Assembly: GCF_050587365.1 (NCBI RefSeq)
Contig: NZ_JBOBFV010000002.1
Coordinates: 310,001 to 374,000 of the forward strand
DNA: 64,000 nt
Reading direction: 5' to 3'
DNA from: Plantibacter auratus
Lineage (GTDB): Bacteria; Actinomycetota; Actinomycetes; Actinomycetales; Microbacteriaceae
The notes beneath the pieces were generated by a model. The model was given only the letters and a program-made list of their open reading frames with translations. It was not told the origin of the DNA and did no database searches. A program made the position numbers and the translations under genes. Shown one piece after another: positions 25,441 through 33,810 of this stretch (position 1 is its first letter; every line of letters begins with the position of its first letter).

Positions 25441-26064
25441 TCACCTCCCGGGCAACGCCAGCCCGGTCGCTCGCCCCGACACCGCGAGCAGCAGGTCGAG
25501 CGCCGATCCCCGGACCTCGTGGCCCTCACCCCAGCTCACCCCGGCGTCTTCGGCGACGAGCCGAACCCCCTGGGCGCGTTCCTTTCCACCGCCCATCGAG
25601 ACGCCGGTGCGGAGCTGGTACTCCAACGCCACGAGGACCGCGGCTATCGGGTAGTCCGCGCTGATGCCGAGCGGTCGACGGACGTCCTCGCCGTGCACGA
25701 TGGCCTCGACGAGCCTGGTCGCGAGGTTCGCCGGCGGGGTGCATGTCAGCTCGGTGGCGTCCGCCAGGGCGCGGAGCGTCTCCTGCGGATCGTTCCTCCG
25801 CTCCCGCTCGACCCCGCGTGCGTTGTCGAGGTCGAAATCGAACCGCGCGGCGATGAGTCGTCGGGCGAATCCCAGCCGCGTCGTCTTCGCCGAATCGACG
25901 AGATGGGCGACGACGTCATGCACATCCCATCCGGTGCAGAGCGACGGCCTCCCCCACTGATCGTCGCTCAGCACCGACAGGTCCGCGACGAGCCGCCGAC
26001 GCTCCTCGTGGACGACCGGCCACACCGCCGAGGGAAACATCCGCGTTCGACGCCCGATCAACAT
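25441..26064 (-). CDS. Maleylpyruvate isomerase N-terminal-domain / TIGR03083 family protein
   Basis: 207 residues from the ATG at 26064, chosen because GGAG stands eight bases upstream; ATG 26040 is the alternative. The sequence EERRRLVADLSVLSDDQWGRPSLCTGWDVHDVVAHL is the MDMPI_N/DinB-like signature, including the metal-binding His of VVAHLVD, and a later LVEAIVHGEDVRRPLGI carries the second His. These four-helix proteins are often mycothiol-dependent transferases or isomerases. Substrate unknown. Confidence 0.82.
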   Translation of the reverse strand: MLIGRRTRMFPSAVWPVVHEERRRLVADLSVLSDDQWGRPSLCTGWDVHDVVAHLVDSAKTTRLGFARRLIAARFDFDLDNARGVERERRNDPQETLRALADATELTCTPPANLATRLVEAIVHGEDVRRPLGISADYPIAAVLVALEYQLRTGVSMGGGKERAQGVRLVAEDAGVSWGEGHEVRGSALDLLLAVSGRATGLALPGR

Positions 26065-26095
26065 GAGCTGCTCCGGATTGGCACACCCTGCGCGT

Positions 26096-26935
26096 TCATG
26101 AGCCGGTGGCAAGCATGATCAACGTGCGCACCCATCGATAGGCTTCGGTCACCGACCCGCACGTCACGGTCACGGTCATGGGATCGAGACGCGTGACGGG
26201 CGGCGGCAGCTCCGCGCGATCCGCGTGGATAGGATGACCGAACTCGACCTCGAGGTGGACCTCCCTGCGCGATGATCCCTGCACCTGCACCTGGACGTGC
26301 TCGCCCGACCACGCTTCGACGGCCTGCTTGGAAGCTTCTTCGATCGCCGCACACACCCGCAGCGGATGCTCGGAGACCGCGGCCCCTGCGGAAACGGTCT
26401 CCTTCGTCTGCACGACCGGAAGCCCGGGTGCCAGCGCAGCCAGCTCCGCTGCCAGGGAATCGTCTCCCGAAGCAAGAAGAATCGACGCCCCGACCTCCGT
26501 CGCGAGCAAGGCGCTCAACCCTGCTTCCCCGAACGAGCTTCCGTTGCACTGCACGTCGCGAACGGCGTCATCGATGGTGTGGCTGAGGACACCGCCCATT
26601 CCAGCTCTCGCGTGGTATCCGATCAACATGACACCGTCCCCGGCGCGAACGCCCGACATCATGGCGAGCGGACGAGGCTTGCCCTGGAGCAGGCGAGCAC
26701 GGTCGTCCAGTTCCAGCGGGTCGATGTTCCGATAGGTGCCGTGCGCGTCCGAGACGACGATCTGCAACCCATCATCGACCGCGAGTGCTCCGCGAATGGC
26801 AGCGTTGACCTCGCGTGTCAATTGGGATCTGGCGTCGTCGAACCCGAACCCTCCTCGCGCAAGATCGTCCGGCGAGACGACGGTCGCCGCACCCTCCAGA
26901 TCCGCCGAGATGTACAGCCGTGATCGATCGGTCAT
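26096..26935 (-). CDS. dppA: M55 family D-aminopeptidase (DppA-like)
   Basis: 279 residues. The zinc-binding pattern of Bacillus subtilis DppA is conserved: Asp12 and Glu14 in SADLEG, His65 in DAHG, His108 in GYHA and His119 in LSHT. DppA-type decameric peptidases cleave D-Ala-D-Ala and other D-amino acid peptides, which suggests recycling of cell-wall peptides or D-peptide scavenging. It ends 31 bases before the maleylpyruvate-isomerase-like gene on the same strand, likely one operon. Full length for the family. Confidence 0.88.
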   Translation of the reverse strand: MTDRSRLYISADLEGAATVVSPDDLARGGFGFDDARSQLTREVNAAIRGALAVDDGLQIVVSDAHGTYRNIDPLELDDRARLLQGKPRPLAMMSGVRAGDGVMLIGYHARAGMGGVLSHTIDDAVRDVQCNGSSFGEAGLSALLATEVGASILLASGDDSLAAELAALAPGLPVVQTKETVSAGAAVSEHPLRVCAAIEEASKQAVEAWSGEHVQVQVQGSSRREVHLEVEFGHPIHADRAELPPPVTRLDPMTVTVTCGSVTEAYRWVRTLIMLATGS

Positions 26936-27015
26936 GGCTCCTGTCTACACGCTGTAGACGATTCGCGCCGGTGGGTTCGGACGCCTGCCGCGGGCGAGGT
27001 GCAGAGCGTGCCCGA

Positions 27016-27588
27016 TCAGCGGTAGTGCTGCTCGCCCCGGGCGGCCTTCTCGACCACGTCGGCGATGCGCGCGGCCCTGATCGCGGGCGTCTTGATGTTG
27101 CTCAGGCGGAAGAAGACACGGAATCGGTCGGTGCGGCCGAGCGTCGCGAAGTACGCCGCCGCCTCGGGGTTCGCTTCGAGCGCCGCCTGGAGGTCATCCG
27201 GTGCGACGGCGTCCTTCTGCCGGTACGCCACGTCCCACCGCCCGTCGGCCTTGGCGCGTTCGATCTCCGCGAGCCCGCCGGCACGCATCCGCCCCTCCTC
27301 GATGAGGCGGGCGACGTGCTCCCGGTTGATCTGCGACCACGGGCTGCTCTTCCGCCGCGGGGTGAACGCCTGCAGCGTGTAGTCGTCGTCGAACCGTTTG
27401 CTCTGTCCGTCGATCCATCCGTAGCAGAGGGCGACGTCGAGCGCCTCCGACCAGGTGATCCCCGACGCCTTCGACGTCTTCTTCCGCAGCTTCAACCGCA
27501 CGCCCGCGTCGCTCGGCGCACCGGCGAGGTAGGCCTCCCACTCATCGAGCGTGAGGTCCAGGATCGGTTTCTCCTCGAAGCTCGCCAC
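27016..27588 (-). CDS. YdeI/OmpD-associated family protein
   Basis: 190 residues from a GTG start at 27588 (MASFEEKPILDL); the frame runs far upstream antisense to the proline dehydrogenase, which is rejected. WEAYLAGAPSDAGVRLKLRKKTSKASGITWSEALDVALCYGWIDG and RKSSPWSQINREHVARL are the YdeI_like/bacteriocin-protection family motifs (PF13376 type). Family members were linked to resistance to cationic antimicrobial peptides; the mechanism is unknown. It is divergent from the proline dehydrogenase gene. Confidence 0.85.
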   Translation of the reverse strand: MASFEEKPILDLTLDEWEAYLAGAPSDAGVRLKLRKKTSKASGITWSEALDVALCYGWIDGQSKRFDDDYTLQAFTPRRKSSPWSQINREHVARLIEEGRMRAGGLAEIERAKADGRWDVAYRQKDAVAPDDLQAALEANPEAAAYFATLGRTDRFRVFFRLSNIKTPAIRAARIADVVEKAARGEQHYR

Positions 27589-27690
27589 GTGAGCGAGCGT
27601 AGCGCGCACGGGCGACGGAGCCCAGACCTCGGTGCAGCTCAGACCCCGGTGCCGTCCGGACCGCCACCCAGGACTGGATAGGGTCGAAGC

Positions 27691-28653
27691 ATGCTGATGA
27701 ACGACGAGACGCTGTCGCGCGCCGCCGACACCCTGCGAGCCTGGGCCCTCGACGAGGACCTCAAAGCGCGAGTCCTCGCCCACCCGGAGGCTGCCGCCGT
27801 CGCCAAGCGCGCCGCCCTGCGATACATCGCCGGCGAGGACGCGCCCTCGGCCTTGCGACTGCTCGAAGCGAACGCCGATCGTGGGCATCGCTGGAGCATC
27901 GAGCTCGTCGGCGAGTCCGTCCGCGACGCACGTGTCGCCGACGAACAGACCGCGGAGTTCATCGACCTCGCCCGCCGGATCAGCGAATCCGACCAGACCG
28001 CGAAAATCTCGCTCGACCTCTCCCACATCGGTTCCGTCGTCTCCCCCGAGCTCGGCCTGCGCAACGGTCTGGCGCTCGCGCAGGCGGCCCGGGACGCCGA
28101 CACCTCGCTCATGATCTCCGCTGAAGGCTCCGACCGCACGGACCTGGTGCTGTCGCTCTTCGAGCAGATCGCCGACCGGTTCCCGGAGACCGGCATCACC
28201 CTGCAGGCGAGACTGCACCGCACCCCCGCGGACCTCGACCGCGTGCTGCATCGGCCCGGGCCGATCCGTGTCGTCAAGGGCGCCTTCCTCGAATCGACCG
28301 AGGTGGCCTACCCCCGCGACTCCGCACCGATGACCGCCGCCTACATCAGCATGGTCACACGACTCGTTGGGTCGGGTCACCGGGTCAACCTCGCCACCCA
28401 CGACGCGAACCTCGTCGCCGCACTCGAGGGCGCGCTCGGCGACGACCTCCGCCAGCCGCACGTGGAGTTCGAGATGCTGCAGGGACTCGGCACCGAACTG
28501 CTCGACGACCTCCACCGCCGCGGGTTCGCGACGCGCGAATACCTCGTCTACGGACCCGAGTGGTGGCTCTACGTCCTGAACCGGATCGCCGAGCACCCCG
28601 AGCGGGTCATCGAGGCGATCGCCGACATCGGCCCGATCGCGCTCCTCGCCTGA
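27691..28653 (+). CDS. putA: Proline dehydrogenase family protein
   Basis: 320 residues, a monofunctional-length FAD-dependent TIM barrel. Motifs: SIELVGESVRDARVADE, ISLDLSHIGSVVSPELG, LQARLHRTPADLDRVL, RVVKGAFLE, NLATHD, VEFEMLQGLG and the closing REYLVYGPEWWLYVLNRIAEHP. The enzyme oxidises proline to pyrroline-5-carboxylate at the membrane or in the cytoplasm. No P5C dehydrogenase lies nearby. It is convergent with, and its stop is adjacent to, the flavin reductase gene. Confidence 0.88.
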   Translation: MLMNDETLSRAADTLRAWALDEDLKARVLAHPEAAAVAKRAALRYIAGEDAPSALRLLEANADRGHRWSIELVGESVRDARVADEQTAEFIDLARRISESDQTAKISLDLSHIGSVVSPELGLRNGLALAQAARDADTSLMISAEGSDRTDLVLSLFEQIADRFPETGITLQARLHRTPADLDRVLHRPGPIRVVKGAFLESTEVAYPRDSAPMTAAYISMVTRLVGSGHRVNLATHDANLVAALEGALGDDLRQPHVEFEMLQGLGTELLDDLHRRGFATREYLVYGPEWWLYVLNRIAEHPERVIEAIADIGPIALLA

Positions 28654-29193
28654 TCAGCCGAGCGGGTCGGACTCCAGGCGGTGGAAGTTGCGGTTCTGGT
28701 AGACGAGCGCCGGCGCGTCCGTGCCGGGCGGGATGACCTCCAGCACCTCGGCGATGACGAGCATCGAGCTGCCGGCCGGTACCGTCTGCACGATCCGGCA
28801 GCGCAGCGCCGCACGGGCGCTCGGCAGGTAGGGCTCGCCGGTCGCGAGTCGCTCCCAGTGCTGTTCCGGGGTGAAGCGCGGCTCCCCCGTCTTGGCGAAC
28901 GCCTTCGCGACCTCCAGGTGGTGGTCCGCCAGGAGGTGGACGACGACCGTTCCCGCGCTGAGCAGTCCGCCCGCGGACCCCGTCGCCCGCGTGACCGAGA
29001 AGGACAGCATCGGCGGGTCGACGGCCACCGACGCGACCGATGACGCCGTCAGCCCGACGTCTCCCCGATCGGTCGAGGCACTGATCAGCGCGACGCCCGC
29101 CGGGTGGTCACGGAACGCCGTCTTGAACCCGTCGACGGTCGCGGCGCGGGCGAGGGCATCGGGATCAGCGGACGGCGTGGTGGGAATGGTCAT
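28654..29193 (-). CDS. Flavin reductase family protein (FMN-binding split barrel)
   Basis: 179 residues. FRDHPAGVALISASTDRGDVGLTASSVASVAVDPPMLSFSV is the classic N-terminal FMN-binding pattern; later blocks GTVVVHLLADHHLEVAKAFAKTG and VPAGSSMLVIAEVLEV complete the domain. Such proteins use NAD(P)H to reduce flavin for a partner monooxygenase; no monooxygenase is adjacent. Expression may be controlled by a SoxR/MerR-type promoter just upstream (29200-29230). The start is the ATG at 29193, close to the -10, so the mRNA could be leaderless. Confidence 0.88.
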   Translation of the reverse strand: MTIPTTPSADPDALARAATVDGFKTAFRDHPAGVALISASTDRGDVGLTASSVASVAVDPPMLSFSVTRATGSAGGLLSAGTVVVHLLADHHLEVAKAFAKTGEPRFTPEQHWERLATGEPYLPSARAALRCRIVQTVPAGSSMLVIAEVLEVIPPGTDAPALVYQNRNFHRLESDPLG

Positions 29194-29199
29194 GCTTCA

Positions 29200-29230
29200 A
29201 CCGTAGAACCTCAATCGGTCTTGAGGTCAA
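29200..29230 (-). promoter_or_regulatory. SoxR/MerR-type promoter and operator upstream of the flavin reductase gene
   Basis: On the minus strand, TTGACC (29225-29230) and TACGGT (29200-29205) are separated by 19 bases, the long spacer of MerR-family promoters. The spacer is overlapped by the 7-bp inverted repeat ACCTCAA/TTGAGGT (29208-29214 and 29221-29227) with a 6-base centre. The arms and the geometry match the E. coli soxS operator, ACCTCAAGTTAACTTGAGG. No merR/soxR gene is in the window, so the regulator would act in trans. Confidence 0.6.
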
Positions 29231-29252
29231 CTCAAGGAGCAGCGATCTCCGG

Positions 29253-29675
29253 CTACTCGAACATCTCCGCGAGGAGCTCGTGCGGGTCGCCGTCGACCCG
29301 GTGCTTCGAGCGGCTCTCGGGCCAGAACGTGACCCCGTCGTCATCCCAGCACGGCACGACGTGGAGGTGGAGATGGGGGACGCTCTGCCCGGCATCGGCA
29401 CCGGACGCGCTCAGCACGACGACGCCGGTCGCCCCGAGCGCCGCCCGCATCGCGCGTCCCACCCGCTGAGCGAGGGCCGTCGTCGCCTGCAGGGCTCGCG
29501 GATCGGCGTCGAGCAGGCCGACGCTGTGCGCCCGCGGCACCACGAGGGTGTGGCCGGGCGCGAGCTCCGACTCGGGCAACGGCCGGAAGGCGACCGCCTC
29601 GTCCTCGCGCTCCACCCAGATGATGTCGTCGGGCTCGTCACGCAGGATGCGGCAGAAGGTGCAGGTGTCGGGCAT
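29253..29675 (-). CDS. HIT family nucleotide hydrolase/transferase
   Basis: 140 residues from MPDTCTFCRI. The histidine triad is HLHLHVV (His101, His103, His105), with Cys5 and Cys8 as a zinc pair in the CxxC N-terminal motif. LAPGHTLVVPRAHSVGLLD is the usual substrate-loop region. HIT proteins hydrolyse or transfer nucleotides from phosphoramidates and dinucleotides. The stop precedes the flavin reductase promoter by only a few bases. Confidence 0.9.
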   Translation of the reverse strand: MPDTCTFCRILRDEPDDIIWVEREDEAVAFRPLPESELAPGHTLVVPRAHSVGLLDADPRALQATTALAQRVGRAMRAALGATGVVVLSASGADAGQSVPHLHLHVVPCWDDDGVTFWPESRSKHRVDGDPHELLAEMFE

Positions 29676-29715
29676 CGTCCCATTCTCGGGGCTCACCGCG
29701 GGCACGTCGATCACC

Positions 29716-30222
29716 TCAGGACACGCGGTCGCGCGCACCCCGGATCAGGCGCGGGCCGACGATCCACACCAGCCCGATGACGACGACCACGGCACCACCC
29801 GCCCACAGCCCGACCGCAGGCGATGCGACGAAGTCGAAGACGAACAGGACGATCCCCGCGAACAGCAGTGACGCCGCCCCGAGACACACCATGAGGATCC
29901 TGCTGGACAGCCGCACCAGCTGTGGTTTCTCCAGTCGTCCGAAGACGAGCCGGTGCATGATGACCGGTGCGAGCGCGAGGAGCGTCACCGTCACGGCCAG
30001 GACCACGAGGACGAGGTACAGCACGTGGTCGAATCCACTGAGCTCGGTGAACCGTGGCTGGAACGGCAGCGTCAGCAGGAAACCCGCGAGGATCTGCGTG
30101 CCCGTCTGCAGGACGCGGAACTCCTGCAGCAGCTCCGACCAGTTGCGGTCGGATCGCTCGTTCAGCGTCTCGTCGCGACCGTCCCCGGGCAGGGCGTCGG
30201 CCGGGTCACTTGCGGCGGGCAT
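29716..30222 (-). CDS. DUF6328 family membrane protein
   Basis: 168 residues. The signature ELLQEFRVLQTGTQILAGFLLTLPFQPRF is followed by four membrane helices (about 40-55, 65-90, 108-132, 137-158) and ends with a basic tail. The family occurs in actinobacteria and has no assigned function. It reads in the same direction as the APC permease gene 70 bases upstream and could be co-transcribed with it. Confidence 0.8.
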   Translation of the reverse strand: MPAASDPADALPGDGRDETLNERSDRNWSELLQEFRVLQTGTQILAGFLLTLPFQPRFTELSGFDHVLYLVLVVLAVTVTLLALAPVIMHRLVFGRLEKPQLVRLSSRILMVCLGAASLLFAGIVLFVFDFVASPAVGLWAGGAVVVVIGLVWIVGPRLIRGARDRVS

Positions 30223-30292
30223 CAGCCGACCTCGTCATCCGTCACACCTCGTCCAGATCGCATGGAGGGATGGTACCGCCGTCAGGCACTCC

Positions 30293-31627
30293 TCACGCCG
30301 CTTCCGGCGCCTTCCGCCGTCGGACCACACGCGTGATCGCGTAGAGCACGACGCCGACCGCGACGATGATGCCTCCGCGCAACCAGACCTCGGCGCTCTG
30401 CTGCGTGAGGAGGACGAGGCACGACAGGACCGCGAGGACCGGCAGGACCGTCCAGGCACGGAAGTGGGCGTGCTCGACGCGCTCGCGCCGCAGGACGAGC
30501 ACCGCGATGTTCGTGCTGAGGAAGACGATGAGCAGGAGCAGGACCACCGTCTCGGCGAGCGTCGCGATACTGCCGGTGGCCGTGAGGACCATCGCGACAC
30601 CCGTGGTCACGATGATCGCGACCCACGGCGTACCGCGCTTCTGCAGCACCTTCGTGAAGACGCTCGGCAACAGACCCTGCGAGCCCATGCCGTAGGCGAG
30701 CCGGCTCGACATGATCATCGTGAGCAGCGCACCGTTCGCGACCGCCACGAGCGCGATGATGCTGAACAACCAAGCAGGGATGCCGACGCCGGTCGCCTGG
30801 ATCACGGTCAGGAGCGGACCGGTCGATTCGCCGAGCTCGTCGGAGGGCACGGCGATCGAGGCCGCGGTGCCGACGAGGACGTACAGCACGCCGGCGGTCG
30901 CAAGGGCGCCGAAGAGTGCCTTCGGGTAGACCCGCGACGGGTCCTTGACCTCTTCGATGACGTTCGCACTCGTCTCGAACCCGACGAAGGAGTAATAGGC
31001 GAGCAGTGCAGCACCGAAGACGGCGATGACGGGGCTGCCACCCTCAGCGAACTGCGTGGCACGACCGAGGTCGCCCCTGCCTCCACCGAGCATCATCGCG
31101 ACCGCCACCACGACGAGGACAAGGCCGGTGGTCTCGATCATCGTCATGACGAGGTTCGCCCGGACGGACTCCTTGATGCCGCGGGCGTTGATCAGCGCGA
31201 TCACCAGGAGGAACAGCACGGCGCCGAGGACCGGCGGCAGGTCGATGAAGGTCGCGAGGTAGTCACCGGCGAACGCCAGCGCCAACCCGGACGCACTCAC
31301 GACACCCGCCGCGAGCATGCAGTACCCGACGAGGAAGGAGATGATCGGCCGCTTGTAGGCGCGCTCGGCGAACACGGCCGAACCACCCGCCTTCGGATAC
31401 TTCGTGACGAGCTCTGCGTACGACGCCGCAGTGAGCAACGCGAGCAGCAGCGCGACGATCATCGGGACCCAGGTGACCCCGCCGACCTCCCCGGCGATCT
31501 GACCGATGAGGGCGTAGATGCCCGCGCCCAGCACATCTCCGAGGATGAACAGGTAGAGCATCTTGCCGGAGATGTCGCGTTTGAGCGTGGACGGAGGATC
31601 AGCCCTGGTGGTGTCGGTCGAGGTCAT
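30293..31627 (-). CDS. APC family amino acid permease
   Basis: 444 residues with about twelve membrane segments. The N-terminal helix-1 motif LGDVLGAGIYALIGQIAGEVGG and the FVGFETSANVIEEVKDPSRVYPKAL block place it in the APC superfamily (YhdG/CAT-like group). It would import an amino acid or polyamine with protons; specificity is not visible. A GGGATAGCAAG motif lies about 40 bases upstream of the start (31667-31677). Confidence 0.9.
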   Translation of the reverse strand: MTSTDTTRADPPSTLKRDISGKMLYLFILGDVLGAGIYALIGQIAGEVGGVTWVPMIVALLLALLTAASYAELVTKYPKAGGSAVFAERAYKRPIISFLVGYCMLAAGVVSASGLALAFAGDYLATFIDLPPVLGAVLFLLVIALINARGIKESVRANLVMTMIETTGLVLVVVAVAMMLGGGRGDLGRATQFAEGGSPVIAVFGAALLAYYSFVGFETSANVIEEVKDPSRVYPKALFGALATAGVLYVLVGTAASIAVPSDELGESTGPLLTVIQATGVGIPAWLFSIIALVAVANGALLTMIMSSRLAYGMGSQGLLPSVFTKVLQKRGTPWVAIIVTTGVAMVLTATGSIATLAETVVLLLLIVFLSTNIAVLVLRRERVEHAHFRAWTVLPVLAVLSCLVLLTQQSAEVWLRGGIIVAVGVVLYAITRVVRRRKAPEAA

Positions 31628-31708
31628 CCGCGCAACGGTACGGCAGCTCTGGAACCCCGCCCCGTGCTTGCTATCCCCGCGCGGTTGTGCGTCGGCGTCG
31701 GATCGACG

Positions 31709-32293
31709 TCAGTGACGGGCGAGCTTGCGCGCCACCGCGACCACCGGCACGGCGACGACGAGGACCGACGCCACCCGCGCGAACAACGACCGCTTCGGGA
31801 ACTCGGCACGCTTCCGATCGTCTGCGGTCGGTTCGGCCGCCTCCACCAGGTGGGTCCCACCGGCGCCGCCCTCAGCGAGGTGGGCGAGTCGGCGCAGCGT
31901 CTCGATGTTGCGGATGTGCAGCCCGATGTCGAGGAGCCAGACCGGGATCAGTGCTCCAGGTCCCGTCACGGCGTGCTCATGCAGGTGGACGATGCACCCA
32001 CGCTCGTGTGGTTCCACCTCGACCGCGACGCGGGCCTCACCGAGCGGCCATCCCTTCGGCTGGATGACGAACCGGCGCGGAGCATCCCACTGGAGCACGG
32101 TCGTCTCGTCGTTCAGCACCGCCGGCCAGACACCGAAGGAGTGGTGCAGCTTCCCGCCCACGTGCGGCCACCGGTCACCGACGTCGCGCATGCGGGACGC
32201 GCCGACCACCCACGCCGGGAAGAGCCAGCCGTCGGCGAGGACGGCGAAGACACGGTCGGGCGGGCAGTCGAGGATCCGAGTGGTGTGGGACAC
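31709..32293 (-). CDS. SRPBCC family protein with C-terminal hydrophobic segment
   Basis: 194 residues from a GTG start at 32293. The START-like domain begins SHTTRILDCPPDRVFAVLADGWLF and runs to about residue 150, followed by a short linker and a C-terminal hydrophobic helix (FARVASVLVVAVPVVAVA). It lies downstream of, and on the same strand as, the phytoene-desaturase-like gene (33 bases apart), so a role in handling a hydrophobic substrate such as a lipid or carotenoid intermediate is possible but unproven. Confidence 0.82.
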   Translation of the reverse strand: MSHTTRILDCPPDRVFAVLADGWLFPAWVVGASRMRDVGDRWPHVGGKLHHSFGVWPAVLNDETTVLQWDAPRRFVIQPKGWPLGEARVAVEVEPHERGCIVHLHEHAVTGPGALIPVWLLDIGLHIRNIETLRRLAHLAEGGAGGTHLVEAAEPTADDRKRAEFPKRSLFARVASVLVVAVPVVAVARKLARH

Positions 32294-32326
32294 GGTGGTG
32301 TTCCTTTCGCTGGAGCAGGGACGAGG

Positions 32327-33805
32327 TCAGGAGGTCGAACGCGGGCGGTCGGGCGCGAGCGACGGCATGCGGTCGCGGCCGAAGACCGAGCGGAGGGCGC
32401 TGCGGGCGGCGTGCCAGCCGGCGAGACCGTGGACGCCCGGGCCGGGCGGAGTCGACGAGGAGCAGAGGAAGATCCCCGGTGCCGGCGTCCGCCACGGGTC
32501 GTTCGAGAGCACGGGACGCGCGACGAGCTGCGCGAAGCTCGCAGCGCCGGCCGCGATGTCGCCGAGCACGTAGTTCGGGTTGTACCGCGCCATGTCGCGG
32601 GCGGTCATCGACGCCGACGTCAGGATCACGTCGCGGAAGCCGGGGGCGAAGCGCTCGATCTGCCGGGTGATCGCCTCGGTCTGGTCGAGACCGGACCCGC
32701 TCGGCACGTGCGTGTAGGCCCAGAGGACCTGGGCGTCACCGGGAGCGCGACCAGGATCGCCGACGTCGGGCTGCGAGACGAGGACGTAGGGCGACTCGCT
32801 GTGCCGACCGCGGGCGACGTCGCGCTCGGCGGCGGCGATCTCCGGGCGGGTGCCGCCGAGGTGGAGCGTGCCGGCCCGGGCCAGTTCAGGGTTCGTCCAC
32901 GGGACGGGACCTGAGAGCGCGAAGTCGACCTTGGCCACGCCGTCGCCGTACCGGAACCGGGAGAGACGACGGAGGTAGGCGTCGGGCAGTCGGCTGCCCG
33001 CGATCTCGGCGAGCGCCTTCGGCGTCGTGTCGAACAGGACGGCGCGGGCGGACGGCAGCTCGTCGATGGAACGCACCTCGGTTCCGGTGACGATCTCACC
33101 GCCGTGGGCCAGCAGGTCGGCGGCAAGCGCGTCGACGATCGCTTGGCTGCCGCCGACGGGGATGGGCCAACCGCGGGCGTGCGCATACGCACCGAGCGAC
33201 AGGGCGGCGGCCGAGGTGGACAGGCTCGGCATCGGCCGGATGGAGTGGGCGGCGACACCGCTGAGCATGGCCGGAGCGGTCTCCTCGCGGAACCGGAGGT
33301 TCCAGGCGGGACTGCCCTGCTCGAGCGCGCGGAGGCCGAAGCGCGCGACCGTGACCGGGTGGCGCGGCACCTGCAGGAGCTTGCCACCGGTGAACTGCGA
33401 GACGCGGTCGGCGTCGGCGGCGAGCGGTCCCATGAGCGAGCGCCAGGCCTCGCCGTCGCGTCCGAGGGCGTCGGCGGTGCGGTCGATGTCGCGGTAGGCG
33501 ATCCCGGCCCGGCCACCGTCGAGCGGGTGGGCGTAAGAGATCTCCGGCACGACGAGGTCGATGCGGCGCTCGAGGCCGAAGGATCGGAAGAACCCGGACG
33601 CGAGCGCCATCGGGTGGACCGCGGAGCAGATGTCGTGGTGGAAGCCGGGCAGTGTCAGCTCGGCGGTCCTGGCACCACCACCGATCGTGTCGCCCCGCTC
33701 GACCACCTGCACGTGCAGGCCGGCCCTGGCGAGGGTCACTGCGGCAGCGAGCCCGTTGGGGCCCGCGCCGACGACCACCGCGTCGAACTGCTCGCGCCGC
33801 GCCAT
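32327..33805 (-). CDS. FAD-dependent oxidoreductase, phytoene desaturase-like (CrtI/PDS family)
   Basis: 492 residues from MARREQFDAV. The N-terminal dinucleotide motif VVGAGPNGLAAAVTLARAG (13-18 core), DTIGGGARTAEL, and the C-terminal FAD motif with SSSTPPGPGVHGLAGWHAA fit phytoene dehydrogenase-like (COG1233) proteins. The middle has HPMALASGFFRSFGLE. Such enzymes desaturate, saturate or oxidise isoprenoid-like substrates; no carotenoid genes lie around it. The stop of the SDR gene is 5 bases from the start, so they form an operon (SDR, FAD enzyme, SRPBCC). Confidence 0.87.
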   Translation of the reverse strand: MARREQFDAVVVGAGPNGLAAAVTLARAGLHVQVVERGDTIGGGARTAELTLPGFHHDICSAVHPMALASGFFRSFGLERRIDLVVPEISYAHPLDGGRAGIAYRDIDRTADALGRDGEAWRSLMGPLAADADRVSQFTGGKLLQVPRHPVTVARFGLRALEQGSPAWNLRFREETAPAMLSGVAAHSIRPMPSLSTSAAALSLGAYAHARGWPIPVGGSQAIVDALAADLLAHGGEIVTGTEVRSIDELPSARAVLFDTTPKALAEIAGSRLPDAYLRRLSRFRYGDGVAKVDFALSGPVPWTNPELARAGTLHLGGTRPEIAAAERDVARGRHSESPYVLVSQPDVGDPGRAPGDAQVLWAYTHVPSGSGLDQTEAITRQIERFAPGFRDVILTSASMTARDMARYNPNYVLGDIAAGAASFAQLVARPVLSNDPWRTPAPGIFLCSSSTPPGPGVHGLAGWHAARSALRSVFGRDRMPSLAPDRPRSTS

Positions 33806-33810
33806 CGTGC

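Noticed and set aside
27016..28596. A 526-residue extension of the YdeI-like protein
   Set aside because: The upstream part is antisense to proline dehydrogenase; the YdeI family begins at the GTG at 27588.
29777..32914. A 1045-residue plus-strand reading frame
   Set aside because: It runs antisense to DUF6328, APC, SRPBCC and the FAD oxidoreductase, has skewed Arg/Asp/His composition and no family motif. It is a high-GC shadow.
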